A stretch of 64,000 bases of DNA from Strigops habroptila (lineage: Eukaryota > Chordata > Aves > Psittaciformes > Psittacidae), in assembly GCF_004027225.2 (NCBI RefSeq), contig NC_044284.2, positions 12,070,501 through 12,134,500 of the forward strand, in the 5' to 3' direction. The notes under the pieces were generated by a model that saw only the letters and a program-made list of their open reading frames with translations, was not told where the DNA came from and ran no database searches. A program made the translations under genes and the position numbers. How positions within the stretch are numbered: the first letter of the stretch is position 1; every line of letters begins with the position of its first letter. Of this stretch, positions 38,666 to 50,481 are shown in pieces.

Positions 38666-40443
38666 GTAAGTACCGCGGCGGTGTCCGGAGCGGGAGGGTG
38701 AAGACGGGTCGCTCTGTTCCGTTCCGCCGCTCACCGTCCCCCTCCCTTGTCGCTGTGCTCCGCTCCGCAGGCTCTGGGCTCGCCCTGCCCCGCCGTCTGC
38801 CAGTGCCCGGCGGCCGTGCCGCAGTGCGCCCCCGGCGTGGGGCTGGTGCCGGACGGCTGCGGCTGCTGCAAGGTCTGCGCCAAGCAGCTGAACGAGGACT
38901 GCAGCCGGGTGCAGCCCTGCGACCACACCAAGGGGCTGGAGTGCAACTTCGGCGCCAGCCCCGCCGCGCTGAAGGGCATCTGCAGAGGTAAGCGGCTCCG
39001 GTCCTCCGGCTCAGCATCCCCCTCCCCTTCCCCGGACGCAGACCCCGGTCCCCGAGGTGCCGAAGTTTAGTAATTTCGAGTCCATGTATGGTTATGCTTT
39101 GTTGTTGGTAGCTTGGCAGAAAGGCACATGACTTCAGCAGTCTGGAATGCGATTCAGTATGTCTGGGCTCCGCTAAAGGCACATAAGGAAAAGTGATTCC
39201 TGACTAAGTTATTGTTCTGGCCCCGTGTCTCCGGGGGGTTGCAGGGAGCCCCGCCGTAAATTGAATTTAACAGACCTGTACTTGAACGAGCGCTTCCCGC
39301 CGCTGACTCCCTCCCTTCCCTCTCTGTTGATCTCTGCAGCACAGTCCGAGGGGAGACCGTGTGAATACAACTCCAAAATCTACCAGAACGGCGAAAGCTT
39401 CCAGCCGAACTGTAAACACCAGTGTACGTGCATAGATGGAGCTGTGGGCTGCATCCCGCTCTGCCCGCAGGAGCTCTCTCTTCCTAACCTGGGCTGTCCC
39501 AGCCCCAGGCTGGTCAAAGTGCCCGGGCAGTGCTGCGAGGAGTGGGTCTGCGATGAAAGCAAGGATGCGCTGGATGAGCTGGAAGGCTTCTTCAGCAAAG
39601 AGTTTGGTCCGGATGATTCCGAGGGCGAACTAACCAGGAACAATGAGCTGATTGCCATTGTGAAGGGAGGCCTGAAAATGCTGCCTGGTGAGTATGGGCT
39701 GATCTGTGTGACAGTGACAGTTTAAGGGGAGGAGGTGGGAGGGATGGGTATACCACCCCTTAGGCCCCCATGGGAAGAAAGAAACCCTGTGAGAGGATAT
39801 ATTTAGGCTAAGCACTCCTTTTCTTTTCCAGTTTTTGGATCCGAGCCACAAAGCCGAGCTTTTGAGAATCCCAAATGCATTGTGCAGACAACTTCCTGGT
39901 CCCAGTGCTCAAAGACGTGTGGAACTGGCATCTCCACAAGGGTTACCAATGACAACCCTGACTGCAAGCTCATCAAAGAGACTAGGATATGTGAAGTGAG
40001 GCCATGTGGCCAGCCTAGCTATGCCTCCCTAAAGGTAAATACAGATGCTTCCGGTGTTCCTCTTCTTTCCAAACTACTTTGGGTAGAGGGTGAAGGCTGG
40101 AGAAGAATCTCCTGCTAATAACATTACTGCCTTTCCTTTACAGAAGGGGAAAAAATGTACCAAGACTAAGAAATCCCCATCCCCGGTGAGGTTTACTTAC
40201 GCCGGATGTTCCAGTGTGAAGAAGTACCGCCCCAAGTACTGCGGCTCCTGCGTGGATGGCAGGTGCTGCACGCCCCAGCAGACCAGGACTGTCAAGATCA
40301 GGTTCCGCTGCGACGATGGGGAAACCTTCACCAAGAGTGTTATGATGATCCAGTCCTGCCGGTGCAACTACAACTGCCCGCATGCGAACGAAGCGTACCC
40401 CTACTACAGACTGGTCAATGACATCCACAAATTTAGGGACTAA
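38606..40443 (+). CDS. CCN1: CCN1 (CYR61), secreted matricellular protein, five exons
   Basis: Coding exons are 38606-38665, 38771-38987, 39340-39687, 39832-40034 and 40144-40443. They join in frame to 375 codons plus a stop, against about 381 residues in human and about 375 in chicken CEF-10. All introns are GT-AG and short (105, 352, 144 and 109 bp). Module order is signal peptide, IGFBP, VWC, hinge, TSP1 and C-terminal cystine knot, one module per exon, which is the CCN family signature. The family product is secreted, binds integrins and heparan sulphate, and acts in adhesion, migration, angiogenesis and senescence; it is an immediate-early and YAP/TEAD target. The TSP1 region carries [11 protein letters not shown], and the C-terminus ends in DIHKFRD, typical of CCN1 rather than CCN2. 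The start at 38606 opens a hydrophobic leader directly after the predicted 67-nt 5' UTR. No frameshift or lost cysteine was seen. Confidence 0.97.
38771..38987 (+). CDS. CCN1: CCN1 coding exon 2: IGFBP module
   Basis: The acceptor is CTCCGCAG at 38763-38770 and the donor is G|GTAAGC at 38988. The exon encodes residues 21-92 plus one base of residue 93. It holds the IGFBP-type motif GCGCC at residues 49-53 followed by K-V-C, and the full run of spaced cysteines through GICR. The exon is GC-rich and continuous with the promoter CpG island. It ends in phase 1. Confidence 0.95.
39340..39687 (+). CDS. CCN1: CCN1 coding exon 3: von Willebrand type C module and hinge
   Basis: The acceptor is CTCTGCAG at 39332-39339 and the donor is G|GTGAGT at 39688. 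The exon encodes residues 93-208 plus the first base of 209. The VWC module (about residues 97-163) shows [18 protein letters not shown], the C-T-C and C-x-x-x-C clusters, and GQCCEEWVC. It is followed by an acidic cysteine-free hinge ([15 protein letters not shown]...) that varies between CCN proteins and is protease sensitive in the family. Confidence 0.95.
39832..40034 (+). CDS. CCN1: CCN1 coding exon 4: thrombospondin type 1 module
   Basis: The acceptor is TTTTCCAG at 39824-39831. The donor is AAG|GTAAAT at 40035, a weaker +5 context than in the other introns. The exon encodes residues 209-276. The TSP1 module has W-S-Q-C at residues 231-234 and the following [10 protein letters not shown]. 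The segment [11 protein letters not shown] corresponds to the region described in mammals as an integrin alpha6beta1 contact. The exon ends in phase 0. Confidence 0.95.
40144..40443 (+). CDS. CCN1: CCN1 coding exon 5: C-terminal cystine knot
   Basis: The acceptor is CCTTTACAG at 40135-40143, and the exon runs to the stop TAA at 40441-40443. It encodes residues 277-375. It opens with a lysine-rich stretch ([15 protein letters not shown], heparin-binding type), then the CTCK pattern with [11 protein letters not shown], the S-C-R-C-N-Y-N-C cluster, and the tail [12 protein letters not shown]. In the family this module mediates heparan sulphate and integrin binding. Confidence 0.96.
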   Translation, partial: KGKKCTKTKKSPSPVRFTYAGCSSVKKYRPKYCGSCVDGRCCTPQQTRTVKIRFRCDDGETFTKSVMMIQSCRCNYNCPHANEAYPYYRLVNDIHKFRD

Positions 40444-41095
40444 GTCATGTTGGGGGTGGGATGCCAAACACAGTTTTGAAGTAACCAGCTGTGGAGAAAA
40501 GACCTTTGATGGAAATGGTGCCTTGCCCATTTGAGGGCAACATTGAGATGTTACAAGAGTGCACTGTGCAACTGGACACTAATGCAACAGAGATTTAAGC
40601 ATACTTAAAGCTTCATAGTACTGGAGCCACTTTACTGCTTCTTTTTGGAGCACCTTACGTTATTATGTACTGTTTTCTGTTTGTAAGTGATCAGATAAAT
40701 GTTTTGTTCTGGTTATGAAAACTTCTTTCCTATCCTGTTCCATTTAACATTATGCTTCTCCCTCTCCTTCCATCTTCTTCCCCCCCTTTCCCAACCAAGT
40801 TGGAAGTTACATTCCTTCCTGAGGTGGGCACTTGTGGGGTGTTCACAGTGGCAGCTATTATGTACCAACTGTAGTTTAATGGCAAACAGAAATCAGTTGT
40901 TTTAAAGCTGACTATTTTATTTATCAAACTGTAGCTTTTTGTTTGTTTGTTTTTTCTTTTTTTTTTTTTTTTTTTTACCCCTTCCAGCCCCTGTAATACT
41001 GGAATAAGTTGTAAATGATTTTAATTTTATATTCAATGAATTAAAAGAATTTATTTATGGAATTAATCATTTAATAAAGAAATATTTACCTAACT
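40444..41095 (+). other. CCN1: CCN1 3' UTR with AU-rich elements
   Basis: The untranslated tail follows the stop at 40441-40443. ATTTA pentamers lie at 40593, 40742, 40919, 41049 (overlapping pair ATTTATTTA) and 41069. A long T tract occupies about 40951-40976. AU-rich elements of this kind shorten the half-life of immediate-early mRNAs, which fits CCN1. The end is set by the poly(A) signal and is approximate. Confidence 0.75.
41073..41078 (+). terminator. CCN1: CCN1 poly(A) signal AATAAA
   Basis: A canonical AATAAA sits in an AT-rich context 630 bp after the stop. Cleavage is expected roughly 15-25 nt downstream, near 41,095. No stronger signal precedes it in the 3' UTR. Confidence 0.75.
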
Positions 41096-43053
41096 CCTCT
41101 TAGTAGAGCATTCTGATAGACAACAGACTGAAATACAGCAAGAGCTTCCTCTGAAAAGCTGGAATTGTGAGAAGCTCAGATTCCCTGAAAATTAAAACAA
41201 GCTCTACTACAGATGCAGGGATGAACTAGAAACCCAAGTCTCATTCTTGGGCTAAATGACACTTTCGAAGTGGTGGCTGCAGCCTGCTCTAGAAAGTATG
41301 TGCAGAAAAGGCTTCTTGGCATTGAAAGCAAATGTTTGATAGACTGAAATGTTAATTAAGACTGTCAGATTATTCAAACCGTCCTGGAATTTGCAACATA
41401 AGGTCCCTCATTAGGATGCAGCACATGCCACGGGGATGTTGAGCGTGGGGTGGAAGTGGTCCTCAGGTCTCACATTTTTTTGGTGTCTGCTTTTCTTTTT
41501 TGCAAATTAATACATTTCTGTGGCAGAAGAATGTTTCCTACAGTCTGCAGGAGGTAGTTTGCTTTCACTAAATTCAAATTAAATGAGCTTGAAGCAATGA
41601 CTTTTGTTAATCCTAATAAGCCAGTGATGAAAAGTAAACAGACTGTTAACAGGAGAAGAATGTGAGGAATTTCAAGTACTTCTCCAATAGAGTAAAAGGC
41701 AAAGCAGCTTCTCTTTTCCTCACCTCCCCTTCCCGCTTTTTAAATACGTAATTGCACTTTATCCTGTGGGGGACAGATGACATTTGGCTAACCGAGGGAG
41801 TCGCTGAGCTAGCTGGCACGGGTAAGAAAATGACATTTACAATAATGAACCAGAGTAGAATCTGAGAAAGCAGCAGCAGCAAGCATTTGTACTGCTCCGG
41901 TTCACAGAGAGCTGCACTACGGATAAGGCTGAAAGGAAACCTGCAATGGTGGTCTTTTATCTTTTTCTCCTCCTTGCAACTGGTTAGTTCTCTGGCAAAA
42001 TAACCTCCCAGAACCTGTAGTAAGAAGGGTACTTCCCATAAAAACCAGGGACCAGGTTTTTGAACTGTGACAGGGTGTCATCCAGTCAGATGCAGAAGTG
42101 GTTAAGAGTCAACTTTTGATTAAATTAGGCATAAATACTTCAATAAAATAAATAGCCAAATATCTCAGAGGCTCATCTCTGGCAGTTAATGCTTTGCCAG
42201 AGAAATTACAGCCATCTCTCTTCTGCTCAGTCAAGTTCTCTCCCCGCAGGCATTCCAAACTTGAGCTGGTTTGGAATTCACCACCTGGCCACCAGTCTCA
42301 GCTGTACCTAAACTTGTCTGTACAATATTTGTTGACAGGAGAAGTGTAAAATGCCGTGAAGCGCTGTTGTTTGGCTTCTACTTACATCTAGCACCAAACA
42401 CTTCACCACATCAGCCGCTCACTGAGAAATCACCCGGTCTGCATGTTGGGATATGGCACGAAGCGAAGAGGCACCCACTGCTCGCAGACACACAGCAGCT
42501 GCCTGCGCATTCCTTGCCCTCCCTGCTGCCATTTACACTCAAATGACACCCATCTTCAAACCAACGTAAGTAACAGTTCCCTGAAAAATTACATATACGT
42601 GTAACTCTACTATATGCATAGACTGTATGTCTGTAACACACACACCACGTCCAAAAAAAAGTGGCCCTTCCAACTCCTGCTCCAGCCAGGCCCTGGATTT
42701 TACTACCTGCACTTTGGGATTTCCACATTTCATCAAGCAAGAGGTTCTGTAATGTACTCACTAGAGGGGTGGTTCTCTAATGTACTCACTAGAAAGATGT
42801 ACTGTTGGGAGAATAAGGGCTGCGAGAGCAGATCACACCAAAGTAAGAGCAAAATATAGTAAAAGAAATTATCCTGCTATACTGGGATGGAATGAACCCC
42901 ACTAAAATGAACTGCAAGTCTTACAGAGCTGGGAGCTAACACCATCTGTGTAGTCCTCTCTTTGCTTTCTGCATTTCACAATTACATGGTGAAACAACTA
43001 AAACCCACAATTCCCAAGTGGTATAGAAGGACAATGTCATTTTTTGTGTATCA
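41096..43053. other. Intergenic DNA downstream of CCN1
   Basis: AT-rich unique sequence with the 23-bp direct repeat at 42743-42793. No gene was recognised. Confidence 0.6.
42743..42793 (+). repeat. Two-copy 23-bp direct repeat
   Basis: The unit GGTTCTSTAATGTACTCACT plus AGA occurs at 42743-42765 and 42771-42793 with one mismatch and a 28-bp period. It looks like a local slippage duplication. Confidence 0.8.
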
Positions 43054-43177
43054 TCATAGAATGATTTGGGTTGGAAGGGACCTTAAAGCTCATCCAGTCC
43101 CAACCCCCTGCCATGGGCAGGGACACCTTCCACTAGAGCAGGTTGCTCCAAGCCCCGTACAACCTGGCCTTGAACTT
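43054..43177 (-). mobile_element. CR1 3' end, minus orientation
   Basis: The sequence starts ATCATAGAATGATTTGGGTT and runs through GGAAGGGACCTTAAAGCTC, CTGCCATGGGCAGGGACACC and CTGGCCTTGAACTT, the reverse complement of the CR1 3' region. It faces another CR1 piece 60 bp to the right. Confidence 0.9.
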
Positions 43178-43239
43178 GATATGAAATATTTATATCCCCT
43201 GTCGTTCCAGCAGAAAAATCCCTAAATGCTAGGCATGAA

Positions 43240-43286
43240 GATCCTTATGGGTCCCTTGCAACTTAAGATACTCTATGATTCTATGA
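43240..43286 (+). mobile_element. CR1 3' terminal fragment, plus orientation
   Basis: GATCCTTATGGGTCCCTTGC, then CTCTATGATTCTATGA, is a plus-strand CR1 terminus. Both this and the neighbouring minus-strand CR1 keep their 3' ends outward, so they are two separate insertions and not one inverted copy. Confidence 0.75.
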
Positions 43287-45555
43287 GAATATAAATGATA
43301 AAAGCACCTATTCCTTTAAGTGCACTCAGCAGGGCTTACAGCTTAGGTTAATGAGTGCTACTGATTTTATTTCTTGGTCAGAAAATATCACTATCCTCCT
43401 TCAAGATGAACACTAAAAGACGAAGAGTTAGCAACACTGTACAGTCCGTGACAAGAAGCTGTACGCGTCCAGCACGTTTCAGATTCAGGACATCAGCAGC
43501 TCAAACCCTGAAAACAAGAGCAAGCACGGCCGAGGTGCGGGTACCGGGGCACAGTGGCGAGAGGCAGCGGCACCCTGTGCTGCCGCCAGAAGGAGCGTTC
43601 GTCAAACTGCAGTCCTGGGACCAAAGGAATGTCTAGTCTGGTGTTCAGCACACTCACCTACAAGGGGTTTGCTGGTGGCTACCACCTCCAGGGTTACATA
43701 TAAAATCCTCCCTATGAATAAAGTCAACGTGGTGAAGCCAAAGTTTCTGCTTCCTTAAGTGCTGGCATCACAGGAAACAAAATAAAAGCAGAAATGCAGA
43801 AAACTATGCAGAAAACAGACTTCCATGATTACATTAACTCCTCTCTCATGGGATGCAGCCTGCTCTCTCTCCCGAATAAGCAGCAGATGGAGGAAAAGCT
43901 GACATCTAACTGACAGTGGGACAGCCAAGCTATTAATTAACCCTCACTGAGCCAAGCCACGAGAACCTCTATACTGCATGTCTGCATCACTGTGGGGCCC
44001 TGCAGCAAAGCAGCCCCCTCTGTGTTCCCTGACCCTCCAGTGGACACCTTCTGGGAATCAGGCCCATCTCCCCGCTACTGATGGGAAGCCAGTGGGATGT
44101 GCAAGAACAGGCAGAGACACAATGGGTCAGTGAGGTTGCTGCAGGAGGATCTCCAGTGCTCCCAGTCTGCTGGAGCTGCGTGAACCCCCGCAGGTACTGA
44201 AGACTGAAACAAAAAAGTTTGCAGCAGATGAGGAAGTCAAACCTACCTACACACAGAGCAGCAGTTCAGTGTGTCACACTGGAAGCTTGCTCTTGCCAGA
44301 TGCCCACCCGCCTTCTGGACTGATCCTGCAAAAAAGCATGTCAATGCACAAGTGCGTTTTAGTGAAAGCAGTAACACACAGCCACCTTTGGAGATAGCTA
44401 TAAATGCATTTACGCTCATGAACAACTGAACTGCACTGAAGTGCAGGGAGACCCCGTGTCTAGAAAATACAAATCCTTAAAAGGAGGCTTCAACCAACAA
44501 AATGATACAGTAAGAATCTGTATTATCCTGTAAAATCCAAACACCAAGAATCTGAATAGATGGTATTCAGTATGCTAAGATTTCTTCCCCCCAGAAAGAC
44601 TACAGAGCTATGACTTCTACATACACAATTTATATTGGAGAAGATCCTGAAAGACCCCAAGGCACCATTCACATAAGCAACTTCATCTGTTTTGAAGTAC
44701 AACCACTTATGGGATGGAATGTAGCAACTGTCCAGGAGGAAAAGATTACACAAGATTTTGTGAGGTTTTCGTTTACTAGACAAAAGAACTGTAAAGGTAG
44801 GGTGCACAGATTTGCCCAGATGGGAATCCAGCTAGGACACATACATGAACAACCTCATGAGGAGTGCAGTTTCAGTAAGAATGAAGGGGCTCCATTATAA
44901 TTACCAGTTGAACAGTCTGCAGTGCAGCCCAGCAATACTTTGAGAACACCAGGTGAACACCAGATCAGAAGCAGCCCAGTGTATTCACTGAGTCAAAGGC
45001 ACACGTTTCTTTAAAGCTACTGATTTCCTTCAGCATCTCAAACCAACCAGGTTAGCTCCTAATTAACTTACTAACTTGACAAAATCAGACACCAAGATGT
45101 CACAGCTGTAAACCCAGCAACTTTGTAATGAGAACTTAAATCAGGAAAGTATCTTTTACCCTGCAGAAGCAGATACTTGTGCAGTAGTGGAACATCCCAT
45201 TAAAACCAGCATGGATACCAAAGCACAGCTGTAAGCAGAGGTTAGGGAAGAAGGTCGACAGAGGTAACACTGAGAGTTTAGACATGAGAGTGATGGGGAC
45301 TTCTGAGGCCAGCTTTTAAGGCCACACGTCTGCTGTTTTCTCCTGAATATCTGTACCTCACTCATCAACTTAATTTTAACCTCACTTAGGTGTATCTTTA
45401 CTCCCTGTTGGCACTCCTGGCAAAATGGACAAGTTCTGGGGTTACAATATGATTCAGTAGAAAACCTGGAAGCAAGGAGTGGGAATGCAACAGCAGTTTC
45501 CACAGTCACTTCCTCCTCCTTCTTGAGGCAGAACTGGGATGACAGGAAGAAAGTG

Positions 45556-45592
45556 GCAATGTGATTTTAAAACTTTTTAAAAATCACATTGC
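45556..45592. repeat. Inverted repeat, 13-bp perfect arms
   Basis: The arms GCAATGTGATTTT (45556-45568) and AAAATCACATTGC (45580-45592) flank an 11-base A/T loop that can pair partly (AAAA...TTTT). With a two-base bulge the pairing extends outward through GAAA/TTTC. Confidence 0.8.
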
Positions 45593-48500
45593 TTTCTCCA
45601 CCAGCTGGAATCATGCAGGAACCAGCCAGCTCCCAGTGTGGTTATTTATTCACAACTCCCTCTCCCCTCTCATTTCTACTCCTGCTGCTTTGGCAGATGA
45701 TTTTTAACCCATTCTGATTTGTCGTGCAACCCCACAAACATCTGTACTTAGGCAACTGATGCAAAAAGAAGCCTCATGCAAAAGGATTAGATAAATACGA
45801 GGACTACTGTGCCAGTTAAAAAAAACCCCCAGTTTCTATTACTAGTCCACAAAGACTTCTCTTTGCCCCAGAGACAGACGAGGCTCTAGTGGCTTTCCGT
45901 ATTTTATCACTCTATTGATTTTTCCTGCCAAAAAGCCTACTACAGTAAGATAGCCTGGAAATGCTTTTCGGCAGGAAAAGTCAGCGGTGGTGAAATCAGG
46001 CCAAGCCAGTGGAACTTTGCTTCCAAAACAAAAAAATGTTACAATACACAGAGCCAACGAGGGAAAGAAGCTCCTGTGATAAAAGCTTCTTTAGAGCTTT
46101 TAGACCTGTCCAATAGGTCACCCAGACCCAGCAGGACACAATGGGAACACATTTCTGTTATCAAGTCACAGACAGACAGGCAGCAAAACAACTCTCCTTG
46201 TTTTTTCCTGGTTTTACATGTCATCTGCAACTTCCCTTTCAGTTTCAGTATTTATGTTGAGTCGCTTTTGCTGCCATTTCTTGTTTGTCTTGCATACATG
46301 TGACTTCCTTCCATCTCACCACAAATTTCCACCAAATAAAACCATATGCACTGCCATAGCAACATTTTAATACAAACACAGGGCAATCTTTGTTCACTGA
46401 AGTACACAGCTCTTTTTTTTCTTTCTCTTATTAACAGAACCTGCATCTGCATACAGTTTAACTGAATGTCATAGCAACAACATAAACACAAATCCAAGAT
46501 ATTTTTTCCTTTAGAGGGAGGAAGAATAAATGTTTTCAGGAAAAGAGCGTGGGACTTCAGAAAGCAGAATGAAATGTTTGTGACCAAACATGGCCTGAAG
46601 TTACATCATCACAGCTGTATATTTACTCTTTGAAAGCTTGCTCTTGCAAGGTGTTATTCATTCTCAGCTCCTACAGATGTCAACAGAGAACAGCCGTATC
46701 TGGCAGGGCGAGGTCTGAATCACAGCTCTGCTTAGAGACAGCACGCCGGTGGGATGCGCCATCACTGCTATAGTGAACTTGGAGATTTATGCATTTTTTA
46801 GACTTTACTCCTAATGCAAAACTGGAGTAACACAAATGGGCCTGGCCTGCCTCTAAGACCTAGCACCAACCACACATTTTGCCGCATGACCCTCTTTTCC
46901 TCTATGGACCTACAATTCCTAATGCAAAGATAAACTACAGGAAAACCTGGAACTCAGATGTGTTCATTTGAAACTTGGCTGTTGCCCTGACAGGGGCTGT
47001 AACACTGTTTATCCACGACAACTCAAGAACTTATGCCTCATGCACCCAGGAAGTAGTACAGGAAAGGGAAAGACCCAAGTTCTCTCAGACGGCTGACTCA
47101 ACCCCACCTCTCAGCTATTACTATGTGCTTAGCTATGCTCTATTTTTGTCCTCCAGGGCTTGTGAAAGGGATGACTTCATTAAGCTTTTAATTTTTCTAA
47201 GTAGCGTGTTCATTCAGGACAAGAGCCTTTACTCTTTGCTTTGTAAGCTGATGGTCCTTCAGCTCAAGCATGCTGTGAGTGTTCAGGGCTTGAAACCTGC
47301 AAAATCTAACCATTAAAAGAAATGCTGTAACAACGCTACACACAAATAGCTTGTTCCTTCTGTGACTAGTGGTTTACAGAGGAAAATAAATGAGTAAGTG
47401 TAGTAGGCATACAATCGAGCACTCAACACAAGCTGGTGTTGAATGATGAAGATTAAAACAACATCAGACAGTTTTCATTCACAAACATCATCTGCCCTGA
47501 ATCAAGGCAGAGTCCTGTAGGGATCCTTGTACAATATGACTACAATAGCATGTCTTCAAGATGGACAGAACCGAGCCTTCCACACAGCCTCAGCTCCATG
47601 TTTTAAATTTTAAGTGCTTGACCAGAAATTTTCAAATACAGCTTTTAAAGATGTGTTTTCTCTCTTCAGTTTATTACAAGATGCCCATTCTGGGTTTAAG
47701 TCACTCGGAAAGGAATTAAAATCTTCCCCTAATTGCCTGTGAAAGTGTTACAAACCATCTGCCTAGCCAAAGGGTGCATAAACTTTGATTAAATCAGTAA
47801 CCTTATTATTATGAAGAATTACGACTGTTGCAGGACCTGCACTGGTCACTTGTCATAAGTAAGGCTGTGCTTTTAGCCAGACACCATCATTTTGATTCAT
47901 TTTTATAAACAAAGACTGAAAAAGTTTAGTAAAACCAAAGAAAAATATTTGAATTTCATCTTGGCCTGCATTTGATGAATCTCCACAGTTCGAACTAGTG
48001 TAACTGTTATCAAAACTAAATAAAAATACATAAACAGTAACCTGGGACTGAATGGCAAATGCTGCCAAGGCCTTTTACTCTCAATCTGACTGAACTCTTG
48101 AAGATGATTACTAGCTTTGTTTGGGAAATTTCATTTCTAGTAACCATCATGGGAATGCTCCTTAATAATTTTTAAAGCCTTCTTTAAGGTAGGAAAAGAT
48201 TTAAATCTGGAGGAGTGATTTAATGGCATCTTCATTTAAAAACAAATTACAGTTGTATTTGACACACGAGGAAGCTTAAACTAGATTTATATAAGAAAAG
48301 AAAAAAAACCCCACAGGCAAACCATTTCATGCAATTAATGAAAGCCTCCATGAGCATAGGAAAGCAATGCAAATTACAACTCTGCCTTCCTCAGCCAAAG
48401 ACTAATCACACACACATGCAGATCAACACTAATATTTGCAGCACTCTCATTTCCAGTGTGTGCTACGAATCTTAACAGAAATGCCACGCTATTACTCTGG

Positions 48501-49059
48501 ATGAAACATTTTCTGGCAAGTGAACTGTGGCAGTTTTGCTGTTCTGCTCTTTTATCAGTGTTGTTATGAACGAGTTCAAGACTGGTTTAAAGTAATTTGT
48601 GGCTACCAAGTCAATGTGTAGTCATCACTGATTAGGAAAAGTTTATTCACTTTCACTGGACCGAGAAAGATTTGAAGGAAGCACGCATAGCTAGGAATCT
48701 TGGTCCTTTAAAAAGGGTTAAAAAACCAAACGTTGAAACAAGAGGTGGGCAGAGGACCAACGATGACTAAAAAATACAACAGAGCACAGGTGGTTACTGC
48801 CACGCAAGAAGAAAAACCTCTCTGTTTTTCCAGGGGCTGCAAAACACACAAGGGCAAGGACACGCAGTACCACTGTAAGAAACAGCATTATGTGACTACA
48901 GCGGTCTGACACGCTTGCCAAACTTCAGTAGCTATGTCATGGCAAGCAGTTTTTTAATGACAATTTGTGAAGGTGTGAAAAACTCCCAAACTTCTAAGAC
49001 TTTGACCATCTCAAAAATCCCCTCCACACAGCATGACTGGTAAGGAACCAACAGCTCGA

Positions 49060-49180
49060 TGGCCTGAAGTCAAGACTGAGAGTCTGGAAGCCCAAGCCCT
49101 CTCACCTATTGCTGCCACAGCCTCCTGTTACCTAAACAAGTTACTCACTCTTACTCACATTTGTAGGCACAGAACTCTGC
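49060..49180 (-). mobile_element. Faint MIR/CORE-SINE-like relic
   Basis: GAAGTCAAGACTGAGAGTCT and then GTTACCTAAACAAGTTACTC resemble the reverse MIR stretch around TGACCTTGGGCAAGTTACTT. The similarity is limited and could be chance. Confidence 0.3.
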
Positions 49181-50268
49181 CTGGCCTGCCCTGCTCCTCC
49201 CAGTTAAGTTCCTGCACTGCTTTCTGTTGTCTTTCTACCTGCAAGGTCAGTGCTGGCAGGAAGTACACTTATGATTGAAAAACCACCTCCATGGCAGTTT
49301 AGTGTGCATCCCATGCCACTGACTTCTGTCACAGAGGTGCCAGTCTCAAGCAGAAGACAAACAGACCAGGGAACAACAATGGCAGCAACAACCTCACACA
49401 GCTGTTCACAAAGTGATTCATGTCCTGAAGACATCACAAATGCTGACTTAGCCAGCCCCTTGCAAACTATTCCCAAAGGGCCAACCTGTCTCACACCGCT
49501 CGCAGCACACACTGTCCTCGTCCTCCAGCAGACCCCCCACACAGGCGACTTGGGTACAGTGGTCTGGGATCTACAAATCTCACAAGTTAACAACAGATTT
49601 CTATGGTCAGCAGATGATAGAGTACAGGACTTTTTTTAAGGTTTATTTTTTTTTAAGTAAATTTAGTTGATATTTCAGTAAATATTTAAAATACCCGGCT
49701 TCAGTAGGTAAACTACTAATAGGAGATGCATAACATAAGCAATGTTTAGAAGTCCAGTATGTTCGCATTACTGACATTCCCAGTATCCATTTCCATCGAT
49801 TTTAAACCCCATGCTAACTTAGAAGATTAAACATACAGCAACAGGCCACCCTGAAAACATAGTCTAACCTGTCCTTACAACATCAAACAAGATGCAACCA
49901 AGTAAGAAACAACAATAATAATTTAAAAAAAATAGATTGCACCAGGCACCCAGAATTTCACCACAGATTAAAGTCAAAAGTAGAGTAAGATCATTTGCAG
50001 CAGCTCAGCATGACACAGAAATATCCAAAAAGGAAATTAATCTAATGTACGTTTAAGCATTAAGACTCGAATCCACATATAAATACAAATATGAGAAATT
50101 TAAACTCAGAAATTGGTCACTGAGCTGTTAGGGCAAAAGGAAAAAATAGGCTGCTGAAACTAACTTGGAAACTTTAATTTGGGTGACTGATTTATTAAAA
50201 ATACATGGACAAAAGGGTGAAATTAAATAAGAATATGTTTTTTTCTGGAACCAGCTATTCCCCATCTC

Positions 50269-50481
50269 TTTATTTACATCCCTTAATATGCATTACTAAA
50301 TCCCAGAATAGGCAGGCAGTTTGGAAGTGCTGCCCTTAGTGAAGAACCAAAGTTCTGAAAAAGCAGTTTCATATTAAAAAAAAAAAATAAAAATTAAATT
50401 TAAAAACAAACAAACCAAAACCAAACCTCCAAAAACCCCAAAACCAAAAGGCTCATTCCACCCTCTTTTCCCAAAGAACTG
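50269..50481 (-). other. ZNHIT6: ZNHIT6 3' UTR, tentative, with candidate AATAAA
   Basis: On the minus strand the first plausible AATAAA after the stop lies at 50269-50274, giving a UTR of about 210 bases. A second candidate is near 50191. The UTR contains an A/T-rich stretch at 50372-50400. Which signal is used cannot be decided from sequence alone. Confidence 0.4.

Larger units (their letters stand above)
37920..39010. promoter_or_regulatory. CpG island covering the CCN1 promoter, exon 1 and exon 2
   Basis: The base composition is strongly GC-rich with frequent CG dinucleotides, including many CGCG and GGCGG words. It starts near 37920 and fades within intron 2. The boundaries were judged by eye. 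Confidence 0.75.
43287..50268. other. Intergenic DNA between the convergent genes CCN1 and ZNHIT6
   Basis: Unique sequence with the hairpin at 45556-45592 and the faint SINE relic near 49060. Open frames are all short and carry no recognisable domain. Confidence 0.6.

Noticed and set aside
37844-39182. Open frames of 285 (plus) and 390 (minus) codons across the CCN1 promoter and first exons
   Set aside because: They run through the TATA box, the microsatellite and CCN1 exon sequence in other frames. They are shadows of GC content.
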